From Neochlamydia sp. AcF84 (GTDB lineage Bacteria > Chlamydiota > Chlamydiia > Chlamydiales > Parachlamydiaceae), in NCBI RefSeq assembly GCF_011087585.1, contig NZ_VJOT01000054.1, positions 1-64,000 of the forward strand: a DNA stretch of 64,000 nt, written 5' to 3'. Made by a program: the position numbers and the translations under genes. Positions within the stretch are counted from its first letter, which is position 1, and every line of letters starts with the position of its first letter. Positions 54,465 to 63,550 of the stretch are shown here, piece after piece. Under the pieces are notes generated by a model. The model did no database searches. It was given only the letters and a program-made list of their open reading frames with translations, and was not told the origin of the DNA.

Positions 54465-55496
54465 ATGGTCTACATGAAACTGTTGAAAAGCCTAAAAAGC
54501 GAGGAAGCCCTTGATTCCAAGCAATATGAAATTCTTGAAGGCTTTTATCTAAGTTTTGCCCAAGCTGTCACTGAAAATAATAAGCCTATGTCAGCTTATG
54601 AACCCATTATCACTCAATATCTACAATTTGTCATTCAAGAAAACCAACAACCCTATTCATTTGAGCCTTATCATCGTGCTATTCGCGCTCCCTATGACTA
54701 CTATCGTCTGGGATTAGAAATGATGCGCCCTCTTATTGTGTTTGCTCATTCTAAAATTCACCACGCTCAACATATTGAAGAAATTGAAACGCATCTAGCT
54801 AATCAAGAAAATGTTATATTATTAGCTAATCACCAAATTGAACCTGATCCTCAAGTTATTTGCCTAATGTTAGAAAAAGACCATACTCGTTTGGCAGAGG
54901 AAATGATTTTTGTAGCGGGACATCGAGTCATTACAGATCCCTTAGCCATTCCTCTTAGTAAAGGATGTAACTTATTATGTATTTTCTCTAAAAAGCATAT
55001 TGAGAATCCTCCTGAAAAGAAACAAGCAAAGCTTCTTTATAATCAGCGTGTCATGCATCAAATGAGCCAACTGCTTGCTGAAGGAGGCAAATGTATTTAT
55101 GTTGCCCCCAGTGGTGGCAGGGACCGTGCCAATATAAATACCGGTCAAGTAGAAATAGCTCCTTTTGATGCTCCTAGTATTGAGATGTTTTGGCTAATGG
55201 CTCAGCATTCGGGAAAAAAAACCCATTTTTATCCTTTAAGCTTGTCCACATACGATTTATTACCTCCTCCTCAGAGGGTCGAAAAAGAACTAGGAGAAAG
55301 ACGCCAAGCAAAATGCGCTCCAGTACACTTATCTTTTGGACAGGAAATAGATATGATTAATTTTCCTGGGAGTCAACATTTAGATAAAAAAGCTAGGCGT
55401 ATAGCTCGTGCTCAATACATCTGGGAACTTGTTATGCAACAGTATTATCTTGCCAGAAGCTATGCCCCTCCCCACCCTTCACGAACAAGCTCATAG
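54465..55496 (+). CDS. plsB: Glycerol-3-phosphate acyltransferase (PlsB/chloroplast GPAT type)
   Basis: Acylates glycerol-3-phosphate at position 1, the first step of phospholipid synthesis. 343 residues. The acyltransferase motif NHQIEPDPQ (H-x4-D) is near residue 121, followed by AGHRVITDPLAIP and the phosphate-binding VAPSGGRDRAN. The size and sequence style match the chloroplast-type enzyme, which chlamydiae and plants share. It follows the RNase gene by 8 bp and is probably co-transcribed. Confidence 0.93.
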   Translation: MVYMKLLKSLKSEEALDSKQYEILEGFYLSFAQAVTENNKPMSAYEPIITQYLQFVIQENQQPYSFEPYHRAIRAPYDYYRLGLEMMRPLIVFAHSKIHHAQHIEEIETHLANQENVILLANHQIEPDPQVICLMLEKDHTRLAEEMIFVAGHRVITDPLAIPLSKGCNLLCIFSKKHIENPPEKKQAKLLYNQRVMHQMSQLLAEGGKCIYVAPSGGRDRANINTGQVEIAPFDAPSIEMFWLMAQHSGKKTHFYPLSLSTYDLLPPPQRVEKELGERRQAKCAPVHLSFGQEIDMINFPGSQHLDKKARRIARAQYIWELVMQQYYLARSYAPPHPSRTSS

Positions 55497-55554
55497 CAAA
55501 CATCTGATTGATTTCCCTTTATAACTCTAGCAGTGTCCTTCTATCATCTCTAAA

Positions 55555-55640
55555 GATTTAAAACACTTTTAATACCTTTTAAAGAAACTACGTCTGCATC
55601 ATCAAAAAAGAAATCAACCTTTTCCCAGGCTGACTCTATC
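55555..55640 (-). repeat. Degenerate repeat coding AWEKVDFFF..ADVVSLKGI, copy 2
   Basis: The minus strand here reads SAWEKVDFFFDDADVVSLKG and then a stop. It matches the 18050-18125 copy in DNA and in peptide. It lies between plsB and the insulinase gene and looks like the tail of a vanished gene. Confidence 0.5.
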
Positions 55641-55676
55641 GGTAAAAACAAGCTTTTTACTAAGTATATGATTACA

Positions 55677-55701
55677 TAAAGAGCTGCTCGAAAGCGTATA
55701 A
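55677..55701 (-). repeat. IS630-like terminal sequence abutting the insulinase stop
   Basis: Read on the minus strand it begins ttatacgctttcgagc. It agrees at about 19 of 25 positions with the 807-831 solo end and starts like the IS630 copies at 62 kb. It ends 2 bp from the stop codon of the next gene. Confidence 0.35.
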
Positions 55702-55702
55702 T

Positions 55703-58663
55703 TTATTCAAGCTTACGTTCCTTTTCCTCATTTCCCCCGCTAGAGGAAAATGTACTTCTTTGCTTAAATTGAGCAGGTGTATTTATTAAAGTGTAATACA
55801 GCCCTTTGGCTTTATCCATAGGCCCCTTTATAAGCAAACCTAGACGGCGTTTATTGCCTTTGCCTATACACGCATGCGCAAAGCTTAGCAGCTCATCATA
55901 TGTGAGTGCTTTAAGCGCTTGAATGCGTTTATCTATCCAATCAAAACGCCCCTCATATTTGAAGGCTAAGCTATGTAAAAGAGCCCCCATGGATTCCATA
56001 TTATGGGGAGGTTTCTCAAGCTCTTCTAAAAGCGAATTTTTAATGATATCAAAATTCTTGGGAGTTAAATAATTTTTATCCAATCCTTGTATAAAACTTT
56101 CAATAAACAGTTCAAAGCGCGCTAAAAGATCGCGAGGAGCATGAGTGTTAGATTGTACAGCAAATGCTAGAAACAGCTTACGCTCAATCTCTTCGGCTGC
56201 ACTGGAGACAAGATAACCTGTCTGCTGCCGCGTGCGTAGCTCAGCAAAAAAGGGCTCCTTCATTGCTTTCATCAATATCTGCTGGGCAGCACGTTCTTTA
56301 AATGTAAAGCTAGGATTTTGGATAGCTAATAAGGCAGCACTACCTTGGACGGGAATTTTTATTTCCAAAAGAAAAGGGCCTTCCGTTGAAGATAAATCAA
56401 TTATTTCAGCATGTTTGTGCATTGGCTTGGGATAAGGCGCGCTATCTAAAATTTTGATTAACTTATCTGCATATTCTTTAGCCTGATTTTCGGTGACATT
56501 TCCGTAAATCAATCCTTCAACAAAAGACTGCCTAAATAGCGACTGAATATCTTCCTGAAACTTAGCAAAGGAGAGCTTACGTATAGCATTTATTTTCTGC
56601 TGTTCTGTAGCATATCTTTTATAGATCGTTTGTTGAAAGAGCTCTTTAGCTCTTTTTAAAGGAGCTTTTTTTGTAAAGTTTTGATAGCGCCTTAGCACTG
56701 ACTGTTTAAATATTTTAAATGCTTGTTCTGAAAGCTTTAGCTCTTTTAAGTGTTTAAGAATTCCTTCAAATAAAAGAAAAGCATGGTCGTTATAACCATT
56801 GATCTTAAAGGCCAGACCATAATCGCTACGTGCTACATTAAAATTTAAGCCTGCCGTGGTGGCCGAATAGCTAAATTTGCTAAGATTTTCTTCGACCGCT
56901 TTGACATAAATATCGGCCAGCACAATTTTATCAGCATCCCCTATATCTACTTCAGGAGTTTTAATGTTAAAATTTAAATAAAGTTGAGGAATGAGGAAAT
57001 GCTGATCTTTTGCATAGTAAATCGTACCATGTTCTGAGTCTTCAATGAGTTGCGGGCAAGGCAGGCGGGGAAGTTTTGTCGCTTTGCTAGGCAAGGCATG
57101 AAGCAAATCCAAAGATCGAGGTAAAAAAGGATTAGGAGGAGGCAAAGCAATCTCGACAATAGGGGTAGCAGATGCCCATTCTTGCATTTTAAAGGGATCT
57201 ACGGTTTGCATTGCATAAGCAACTTGTAGCCACTCTTCTTGATGGGTAGGTTCTACTCCTGTCAGGGAAGGGGGTGCTTGAATCAAAAAACGGCAGTTGG
57301 AGGGAGTCAAATAGTCCAAGAGCTTCTGAACATCTGCCTGGCTAAATTTTTGAATCACTTTAGTTTGCTCTGGATAAGTGGCTATATTTTCTCTAACTAA
57401 AAGGTCGGCATTTTTCATAGCCGTTGTAAATACATCTTCGCGTTGTTGATATTCATAGTCGAGTAAGTTAATTTGCCTGACCTCATCAAAGATATAGCGA
57501 GGAAAAGGCTTCTCTTTCATTAACGCTAGAGTTTGAAAACAACGTAAGATTACTTGATCAACAGATTGAACTCCTTTATCGGTAAGATCCATTTGCACAA
57601 ACAAAACTAAATTTTTTTCCCCTAAATTAAAAGTGCTGCATCCTAAATTTTCTGCTAATTTTTCCCGTCTCAATTGCGCTAATAAGCTCTCCTTACCTTC
57701 ATGTCCTAATACCTGGCAAACCAGACGATCAGGGTAAGTGTCTTTCATCTCGGCAAATTCTTGAGGTAAATCCCATACCAACGTTAATTTGCGTATATTC
57801 TGGATAGGATTGATATAAAAAAGTTTAGCTTGCATATCAGGATTGTTTAGGTCCATAGCAGGAACATAACAAGCCTTGTGTTTATCAGAGATATCACCAA
57901 ATTCCTCAACCGTTAACCGTCTCATTTCTTCTAAGGGTAAGTTAGATACAAGCAATAAGCGCATAATATTAGAGCTATAATGCTCATTATACCATGCTTT
58001 TAAAATCTCCTGAGAAGCGGATTTTAAAGTTGCAGAATTTCCTATGTTAAAGTGGTAATTAGGATGTTGAGGATTCTGTATATGCTTCATGACCATAACT
58101 TCGCGCACATCATCGTTTTCATAGTTTTTAGCATATTCCTGATCAATAGCCTTCAATTCTCGCGAAATCCCCGACACATTAAATAAAGGCGCTTTAAAAA
58201 AACTGGCAAAACGATCAAGCGCTTGAGGAAAAGCTTCATTATCGATGGAAAACATATAAGCAGTGTGATCATTAGCAGTAAAAGCATTAGAAAATCCGCC
58301 ATGCTCTGTGATAAAATGCTGAAATTCTGATTCGTTAGGATACTTTTTTGTCCCTAGGAAAAGCATATGTTCTACAAAATGAGCAAGACCGGGATATTGC
58401 TCGGGATCTTGCCAGCTACCTGCTTCTACAACCATAGTTGCAGATGACTGATCAGCTTGAGGATCAGAAATCAAAACGGCTTGCAGACCATTATTAAGCT
58501 TGATTTTAAGTACTTGCGTTTGAGAAAAGGTAGGAGTTTTGACTCTCAATGAAGCTTTATCTTCAATCAAGGTGTAGCCCTTATTTTCCACTGCTTGCAG
58601 GAAGGGAAGACCTAATAAAAAGCCTAGACATCCTAAGGTAAACATTAAATTGTTGATCTTCAT
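55703..58663 (-). CDS. ptr: Insulinase-family (M16) zinc metalloprotease with signal peptide
   Basis: From the Met at 58663 the protein has about 986 residues and a signal peptide (NLMFTLGCLGFLLGLPFLQA); the frame is open 54 bp further upstream. The inverted zinc motif HFVEHMLFLGTKKYP is near residue 90. The four-domain size is that of pitrilysin/insulysin, which degrade peptides inside a closed chamber. It should act in the periplasm. It is the counterpart of CT806 and keeps its place next to plsB, although on the opposite strand. Confidence 0.93.
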   Translation of the reverse strand: MKINNLMFTLGCLGFLLGLPFLQAVENKGYTLIEDKASLRVKTPTFSQTQVLKIKLNNGLQAVLISDPQADQSSATMVVEAGSWQDPEQYPGLAHFVEHMLFLGTKKYPNESEFQHFITEHGGFSNAFTANDHTAYMFSIDNEAFPQALDRFASFFKAPLFNVSGISRELKAIDQEYAKNYENDDVREVMVMKHIQNPQHPNYHFNIGNSATLKSASQEILKAWYNEHYSSNIMRLLLVSNLPLEEMRRLTVEEFGDISDKHKACYVPAMDLNNPDMQAKLFYINPIQNIRKLTLVWDLPQEFAEMKDTYPDRLVCQVLGHEGKESLLAQLRREKLAENLGCSTFNLGEKNLVLFVQMDLTDKGVQSVDQVILRCFQTLALMKEKPFPRYIFDEVRQINLLDYEYQQREDVFTTAMKNADLLVRENIATYPEQTKVIQKFSQADVQKLLDYLTPSNCRFLIQAPPSLTGVEPTHQEEWLQVAYAMQTVDPFKMQEWASATPIVEIALPPPNPFLPRSLDLLHALPSKATKLPRLPCPQLIEDSEHGTIYYAKDQHFLIPQLYLNFNIKTPEVDIGDADKIVLADIYVKAVEENLSKFSYSATTAGLNFNVARSDYGLAFKINGYNDHAFLLFEGILKHLKELKLSEQAFKIFKQSVLRRYQNFTKKAPLKRAKELFQQTIYKRYATEQQKINAIRKLSFAKFQEDIQSLFRQSFVEGLIYGNVTENQAKEYADKLIKILDSAPYPKPMHKHAEIIDLSSTEGPFLLEIKIPVQGSAALLAIQNPSFTFKERAAQQILMKAMKEPFFAELRTRQQTGYLVSSAAEEIERKLFLAFAVQSNTHAPRDLLARFELFIESFIQGLDKNYLTPKNFDIIKNSLLEELEKPPHNMESMGALLHSLAFKYEGRFDWIDKRIQALKALTYDELLSFAHACIGKGNKRRLGLLIKGPMDKAKGLYYTLINTPAQFKQRSTFSSSGGNEEKERKLE

Positions 58664-58840
58664 AGCTTTGATGGTAGAAGGTTTACACAAAAAAAACGAA
58701 TATAGGAGATCTGTCAAAGAGACTCAAGAAAAAACTGAGCAAATGGAAGAGTAGAAAATAAAATTAAAAAAGCTTAAGTTTAAGACCTACGGCTGCTATC
58801 CTAGCTAAAGCAGACCTAGCTTGCCTCTTCTCTCCTCTCC

Positions 58841-58870
58841 TTGCCTTTTAAAGGTTTTACATTTTATAAT
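58841..58870 (+). promoter_or_regulatory. Sigma70-like promoter of serS
   Basis: TTGCCT (58841-58846), an 18-bp spacer and TATAAT (58865-58870). It leaves a short leader of about 28 nt, so no T-box or similar leader control is present. Confidence 0.6.
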
Positions 58871-58904
58871 AAACGAAAAAAAATAATCGAGGATGTTATC
58901 CCTT

Positions 58905-60194
58905 ATGCTAGACATTAAGCTCCTGCGCAAAGATGCTAAAGGAATAGAGGCTAAACTAAAAACAAAAGATCCTAGCATCAATTTAACGGTGGTGATGGAT
59001 TTAGATACGCAATTGCGTACTTTAAAAACCCAATTAGAGACTTTAAAAGCTACCCGCAATGAATTCTCTCAAAAAATTGGAGAAATGCGGCGCTTCAACC
59101 AAGATGCTAGCGAAATGGTTAAAGAAGTGGCTTCCATGGCGGATGAGATCCATTCGCTTGAGCATCAATGTCAGCAGGTAGAATACTCTTTTAATTATGA
59201 AATTTCTAAGCTTCCTAACCTTCCTATGGAAGATATTAAGGTTTCTTCCGATCCTAAGGATAATGTCATCTTTAAAGAGGTAGGAAACAAAAGAAATTTT
59301 GATTTTGCTTTCAAAAATCATGTCGAACTAAACGAAAAATTAAAACTATTTGATTTCGAACGCGGCGCCAAAATTTCCGGATCCGGATGGCCTGTCTATC
59401 GAGGTCTAGGTGCTCGCTTAGAGTGGGCACTCATTCAATATATGCTTAGTGTTCAAATTAAAAATGGTTTTGAGCAATGGATACCACCTCTTTTGGTAAG
59501 AAAAGAAATTGAGTATGGATCCGGGCAGCTGCCTAAGTTTGAAAATCAACAATTTAAAATCCATGATGAGGATTACCACCTTTATTTGATACCTACTGCA
59601 GAAGTTCCTTTAAATGGCCTCCATGCTCAAGAAATTCTAAATTCAGAGGAACTTCCTTTGAAATATACTGCTTACACTCCCTGCTTTCGCCGAGAGGCCG
59701 GCGCAGCAGGCTCTAACGAAAGAGGTTTAATTCGCGTCCATCAATTTAATAAAGTAGAAATGTTTTGCTTTTGCTCCCCTGAGCAAAGTCCTCTTCTATT
59801 TGAAGAAATGTTAAATAACGCAGAGGAAATTTTGCAAGGACTAGAACTTCACTATCGCATGGCCTTGCTAGTAACTGGAGATATGTCCTACGCTTCGGCT
59901 CGTACTGTAGACATTGAAGCTTGGCTGCCAGGCCAGAACCGGTACTATGAAGTCTCTTCTGTATCCAATTGCACAGATTTTCAAGCTAGACGTTCCAATA
60001 TCCGTTTTCGTTCAGCAAAGGCAGGAAAACCTGAATTTGTTCATACACTCAACGGTTCCGGCTTAGCTACCTCGCGTCTAATGGTTTCTTTGCTCGAAAA
60101 CAATCAAAATGCGGATGGATCTGTTAATATCCCCAAAGTATTGCAGAGCTACCTAGGAGTAGACAAGCTGGTTCCCCATGAGGATAAAAATTAA
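58905..60194 (+). CDS. serS: Seryl-tRNA synthetase
   Basis: Class II synthetase that charges tRNA-Ser. About 429 residues. The N-terminal helical arm (residues 1-105) is the tRNA-binding coiled coil, beginning MLDIKLLRKDAKG. The catalytic part holds TAEVPLNGLHA, motif 2 TPCFRREAGAAGSNERGLIR, and motif 3 TLNGSGLATSRLMV. I chose ATG 58905, which has CGAGGA about 9 bp upstream and gives the usual N-terminus; ATG 58893 adds four residues and overlaps that ribosome site. Confidence 0.96.
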   Translation: MLDIKLLRKDAKGIEAKLKTKDPSINLTVVMDLDTQLRTLKTQLETLKATRNEFSQKIGEMRRFNQDASEMVKEVASMADEIHSLEHQCQQVEYSFNYEISKLPNLPMEDIKVSSDPKDNVIFKEVGNKRNFDFAFKNHVELNEKLKLFDFERGAKISGSGWPVYRGLGARLEWALIQYMLSVQIKNGFEQWIPPLLVRKEIEYGSGQLPKFENQQFKIHDEDYHLYLIPTAEVPLNGLHAQEILNSEELPLKYTAYTPCFRREAGAAGSNERGLIRVHQFNKVEMFCFCSPEQSPLLFEEMLNNAEEILQGLELHYRMALLVTGDMSYASARTVDIEAWLPGQNRYYEVSSVSNCTDFQARRSNIRFRSAKAGKPEFVHTLNGSGLATSRLMVSLLENNQNADGSVNIPKVLQSYLGVDKLVPHEDKN

Positions 60195-60486
60195 AAGCCC
60201 AAGCTTCTCATATTTTTTTTATCCGCAGGTAAACTTTTAAGGTTTATACCTTTCAGCCGAGGCTGAGGAAATTTGTGGGGTAGCTTTGCCTTAACCTCCT
60301 TGAATGAGGCTATATAGAGTATGACCAGCAATGAAAAAGTTAAGTAAATAATAAAAAAGATTAGAGAGATATAAATTAAAACTTTTATGTTTATTGCTTA
60401 TCTTTTACTCTTGCTGATAGACCATAGAAAATAAATTTTCTAAAAAGCCAATTTCCCCTAACTTATATAAAAAACGGACTCTCATC
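60195..60486. other. Intergenic region between serS and the aminopeptidase gene
   Basis: About 290 bp, AT-rich. A weak CAGCC/GGCTG hairpin near 60257-60271 may end the serS transcript. No gene is seen. Confidence 0.4.
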
Positions 60487-61764
60487 ATGTCTAACTCGCT
60501 TATTGACGATTTAATGCTTTTACTCGATCAAGCTCCCACAGCTTGGCATGCAGTAGATTATATAGGCAGATCTCTTCTTGCTGAAGGATTTAATGAACTG
60601 GAAGAAGCCCAAGAGTGGGAACTAGAAAAAGGCAAAGGTTATTTTCTTAAACGTAATGGGTCTTCTATTTGTGCTTTTATCACTCCTCATGAATCGTTCA
60701 AAAAAGCCCACCTGATTGCCTCACATACAGACAGCCCTGGCTTCAAATTAAAGCCTAACCCTGAATTTCGCCGCGATAATATGACTATGCTTGCTACCGA
60801 AATTTATGGAGCGCCTCTTCTCACCTCCTGGTTTAACCGAGACTTAGGCCTAGCGGGAAGGGTCTTTTTAGCTGGCTCTAACCATGAAATTAAACAAGCG
60901 TTAGTCAATATTAATAGCCATCCATTAATCATTCCTCAGCTTGCCATCCACCTTGACCGTGAAGCTAATGAAAGAGGCCCCTATTTTAACAAACAAGAGC
61001 ATTTTTCAGCCTTGGCCGCTTTAGATGCAGATTCCCAGCAATCATACCTTTTGAAAATATTGGAAGATAACATAAAAGACCCTTTCGAATACATCTTAAG
61101 CCATGATTTATTCTTATATCCTTTAGAGAGAGCCAAGCTTATAGGCTCTACAATGCTTAGCGGCTATCGTCTAGATAGCCTGGCTAGCGTGCATGCAGGC
61201 ATGACAGCCCTTAAAACTAGTCATCCTCAAAAACACATTTTGAACTTAGCTGTCTTTTGGAACAATGAAGAAATAGGCTCGCAAACAGCCCAGGGAGCTG
61301 ACTCCCCTTTTCTTCTACAGATTTTAGAACGTATAGCCATAGCTTTAAAACTTTCTAGAGAACAATTTTTGAGTCTTTTGCCCCAATCTTTATGTTTATC
61401 TGTAGATTTAGCGCATGCCTTGCATCCCAATTATATGGAAAAGCACGATCCGCGCCATGCTCCTTCAATGAATAAAGGCCCTGTAATTAAATACAATGCA
61501 AATCAACGGTATGCCAGTGACGCTCAATCTTCAGCTGGTATCGTCCATTTATGCGAAAAGCATGTTATTCCTTATCAATTCTTTTCATGTCGCAATGATA
61601 TCCCTTGCGGTTCTACCATTGGCCCCCTTCAAGCTTCTCAAACAGGCATTACAACAGTTGATATAGGCTCGCCCCAGCTAAGTATGCACTCTGCTCGTGA
61701 GCTTATTGCTACTCAGGATCATCTAGAAATGTGTCGCTTGCTAGCAGCTTTTTTGCAAAGTTAA
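60487..61764 (+). CDS. apeB: M18 family aminopeptidase (aspartyl aminopeptidase-like)
   Basis: 425 residues, a dinuclear zinc enzyme that removes N-terminal acidic residues from peptides. Visible metal-site motifs are ASHTDSPGFKLKPNP near 78, FWNNEEIGSQTAQGADSPF near 260, SVDLAHALHPNYMEKHDP, and the C-terminal MHSARELIATQDH. CGSTIGPLQA is also typical. No signal peptide, so it is cytoplasmic, where it could help use host-derived peptides. It is flanked by its own terminator hairpin. Confidence 0.93.
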   Translation: MSNSLIDDLMLLLDQAPTAWHAVDYIGRSLLAEGFNELEEAQEWELEKGKGYFLKRNGSSICAFITPHESFKKAHLIASHTDSPGFKLKPNPEFRRDNMTMLATEIYGAPLLTSWFNRDLGLAGRVFLAGSNHEIKQALVNINSHPLIIPQLAIHLDREANERGPYFNKQEHFSALAALDADSQQSYLLKILEDNIKDPFEYILSHDLFLYPLERAKLIGSTMLSGYRLDSLASVHAGMTALKTSHPQKHILNLAVFWNNEEIGSQTAQGADSPFLLQILERIAIALKLSREQFLSLLPQSLCLSVDLAHALHPNYMEKHDPRHAPSMNKGPVIKYNANQRYASDAQSSAGIVHLCEKHVIPYQFFSCRNDIPCGSTIGPLQASQTGITTVDIGSPQLSMHSARELIATQDHLEMCRLLAAFLQS

Positions 61765-61797
61765 TTTATATGAGTAGAATGAAAAGAATAAGAATAA

Positions 61798-61833
61798 AAA
61801 GGTGTTAGCATAATCATTTTGCTGATACCTTTA
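61798..61833 (+). terminator. Terminator of the aminopeptidase gene
   Basis: AAAGGTGTTAGCA (61798-61810) pairs with TGCTGATACCTTT (61820-61832) with two non-Watson-Crick positions. It is 34 bp after the stop and the right arm ends in T-rich DNA. Confidence 0.6.
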
Positions 61834-62171
61834 ATTTTAATGAATAGACCAAAAAATCCATAGTCTTTGCCTTCCTGCAAAATCTTCATCGTGCGCCCTA
61901 TTGCTCCCGTAGAAAGACTTTAAATGCCCTTAGTTAGATGCTCAAGGGTGATAAAAGAGAGAGGATTCATGTTAAAGCCTCTTTTTAAGCTTTATGCCTA
62001 CTTTCATTTATTTTTAGGAGTATTCATATATAGAAAAAGCAAAATAGGCAAGCTAGATTTAAAGACAGCTTAGCAGCATACTTAGGCAAGTTAGCAATAT
62101 AAAAAGCTATTAGAAATTCTTCCTATCTTTTAGCAGAGTGAGCCTTCTACGCTTCGGATGCTATAGGAAGA
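61834..62171. other. Intergenic region before the IS630 copy
   Basis: About 340 bp without a recognisable gene, RNA or repeat. It ends at the IS630 terminus at 62172. Confidence 0.4.
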
Positions 62172-63250
62172 TTATACGCTTTTAAATTACTCCTTACACA
62201 ATTAGGCATACGATACAGCACATAAACTTTTCATTCTTTTTTCTTGCAGACATACCTTTCTCCAAGAAGCTATTGCCATCTTTTCTAGTTCTTTATAACC
62301 ACGATAAATACGATTAGACCAAAAATGGCTACGCAAATAATGCCATAAGTTTTCAACAGGATTAAGTTCAGGACTATAAGGAGGTAGAAAGAGCAGGTGA
62401 ATATTGGAAGGAACTTTCAGCGTTTTACTAGTATGATAGCTAGCTCGGTCTAAAATTAGCAAAGCATGGGAGGAAGCAGGCAGCGATTGGCTAACTTGCT
62501 TAAGAAGAATTTCCACTCCTTGGCTATTTAAGAAAGGTAAAATCATTCCTTCTGCTTGCCCTGAACGTGGGCAAACAGCTGTAGCTACATACAGATTTTT
62601 ATATTCTGTCTGCCTTAAGAGCTTTTGGCCGCGTTCCTTTTTTTGCCCATACCTTAGTAGAGGTGCTTTGTTGCCCAAGCCGTGCTTCATCTTCAAACCA
62701 AATTTCGATGTTTTTCTTGGGAAATTGTTTGTTTAAGCTGGTGATGACTTCTGGAATTTTTTTAAAGGCTTCTTTGTCCCTTAGGTTAGCTTTATAATGC
62801 TTAAGGACGAGGAACCAAAGGCGTATAGCGGCTGCGACGTAAAATTGTCCAAATTCCTTGCAAGGTTAAGTTTTTACCAAACTCTTTTTTAGAATAGCTT
62901 GCAGATCAACTAGGTGGAAAACATTGATGCTTTCGTCAGGTTCAGGCCCTTTATCTACCCTCTGTAAGAAAGCTTTTTCTTGCTCAAACGTTAAAGCTCT
63001 TTTTCTTCCTGTTATTACAGGCCTTTTATCTTTCAGGCCCTCTAAATTTTGAGCATTATACCTTCGGATCCATTTTTGAATAGCGCTTGTACAATAACCT
63101 AGCGCCTTTCCTATCTGATATGCGCTTTCTCCTTCCATCGCCATCACCACTGCTCTTATTTTACAACTGTAACTGCCATAGGCTTTCTTTTTTGCCATGG
63201 CGTTTAATTCCTCTATTGTATGATAAAAAGCTACAAACATGGTTTCCTCC
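62172..63250 (-). mobile_element. IS630-family insertion sequence, copy 1 (decayed)
   Basis: The element starts with ttatacgcttttaaatt at 62172, next to a TA that could be the target dinucleotide typical of this family. It contains a broken transposase on the minus strand. The other end near 63250 is not clearly defined: I do not find a matching inverted terminus there, so the right side may be truncated. Confidence 0.75.
62202..63198 (-). pseudogene. Frameshifted IS630 transposase, copy 1
   Basis: Start MAKKKAYGSYSCKIRAVVMA at 63198. The helix-turn-helix part (YQIGKALGYCTSAIQKWIRR) reads to about 62870 and then loses frame. Pieces in other frames continue KNLTLQGIWTILRR, IWFEDEARLGQQ (catalytic Asp), LLILDRASYHTSK and FLPPYSPELNPVENLWHYLR (second Asp and Glu). 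At least three frame changes are needed. One, near 62614, is an extra base compared with copy 2. The enzyme is therefore dead unless several frameshifts are corrected. Confidence 0.82.
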
Positions 63251-63429
63251 TTTCCAAACCTTTTCTCTCCCTAAATTATCCTCCTTATTTGAATTTAGAA
63301 AAAGGCTGTTTGCATTCCCAACAGCTGCTACTTACGGAGTTCGTTTAAATGGTATTATTTATATCCTCAACAACTTCTAAGCTTATCAATTTATTTCTCT
63401 AGAAATGGTAAAGATACAAACTTTTCCAG

Positions 63430-63549
63430 TTATAGCCTAAAACGTTGTTTTATTTCCTCAGGAATACTTTCCAACGGATTTCCAGCGAGTTGAAGAGCTA
63501 AATCCTGCGATAGCTGCCCTATTTCTGCAGAAAGAGCGGTAAGCCGGTT
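63430..63549 (-). pseudogene. C-terminal remnant of a leucine-rich-repeat protein
   Basis: The minus strand reads RLTALSAEIGQLSQDLALQL and then AGNPLESIPEEIKQRFRL followed by a stop. This is the end of an LRR solenoid (L-x-x-L-P-x-E-I-x-x-L). The upstream part is cut off at 63550 by the terminus of IS630 copy 2. Such LRR proteins are a major effector class in amoeba-associated chlamydiae. The rest of the gene may lie beyond the IS, outside the window. Confidence 0.65.
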
Positions 63550-63550
63550 G

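Noticed and set aside
62202-63198. Programmed frameshift in IS630 copy 1
   Set aside because: At least three frame changes are needed and no single slippery site explains them; copy 2 shows one of them to be a simple inserted base.
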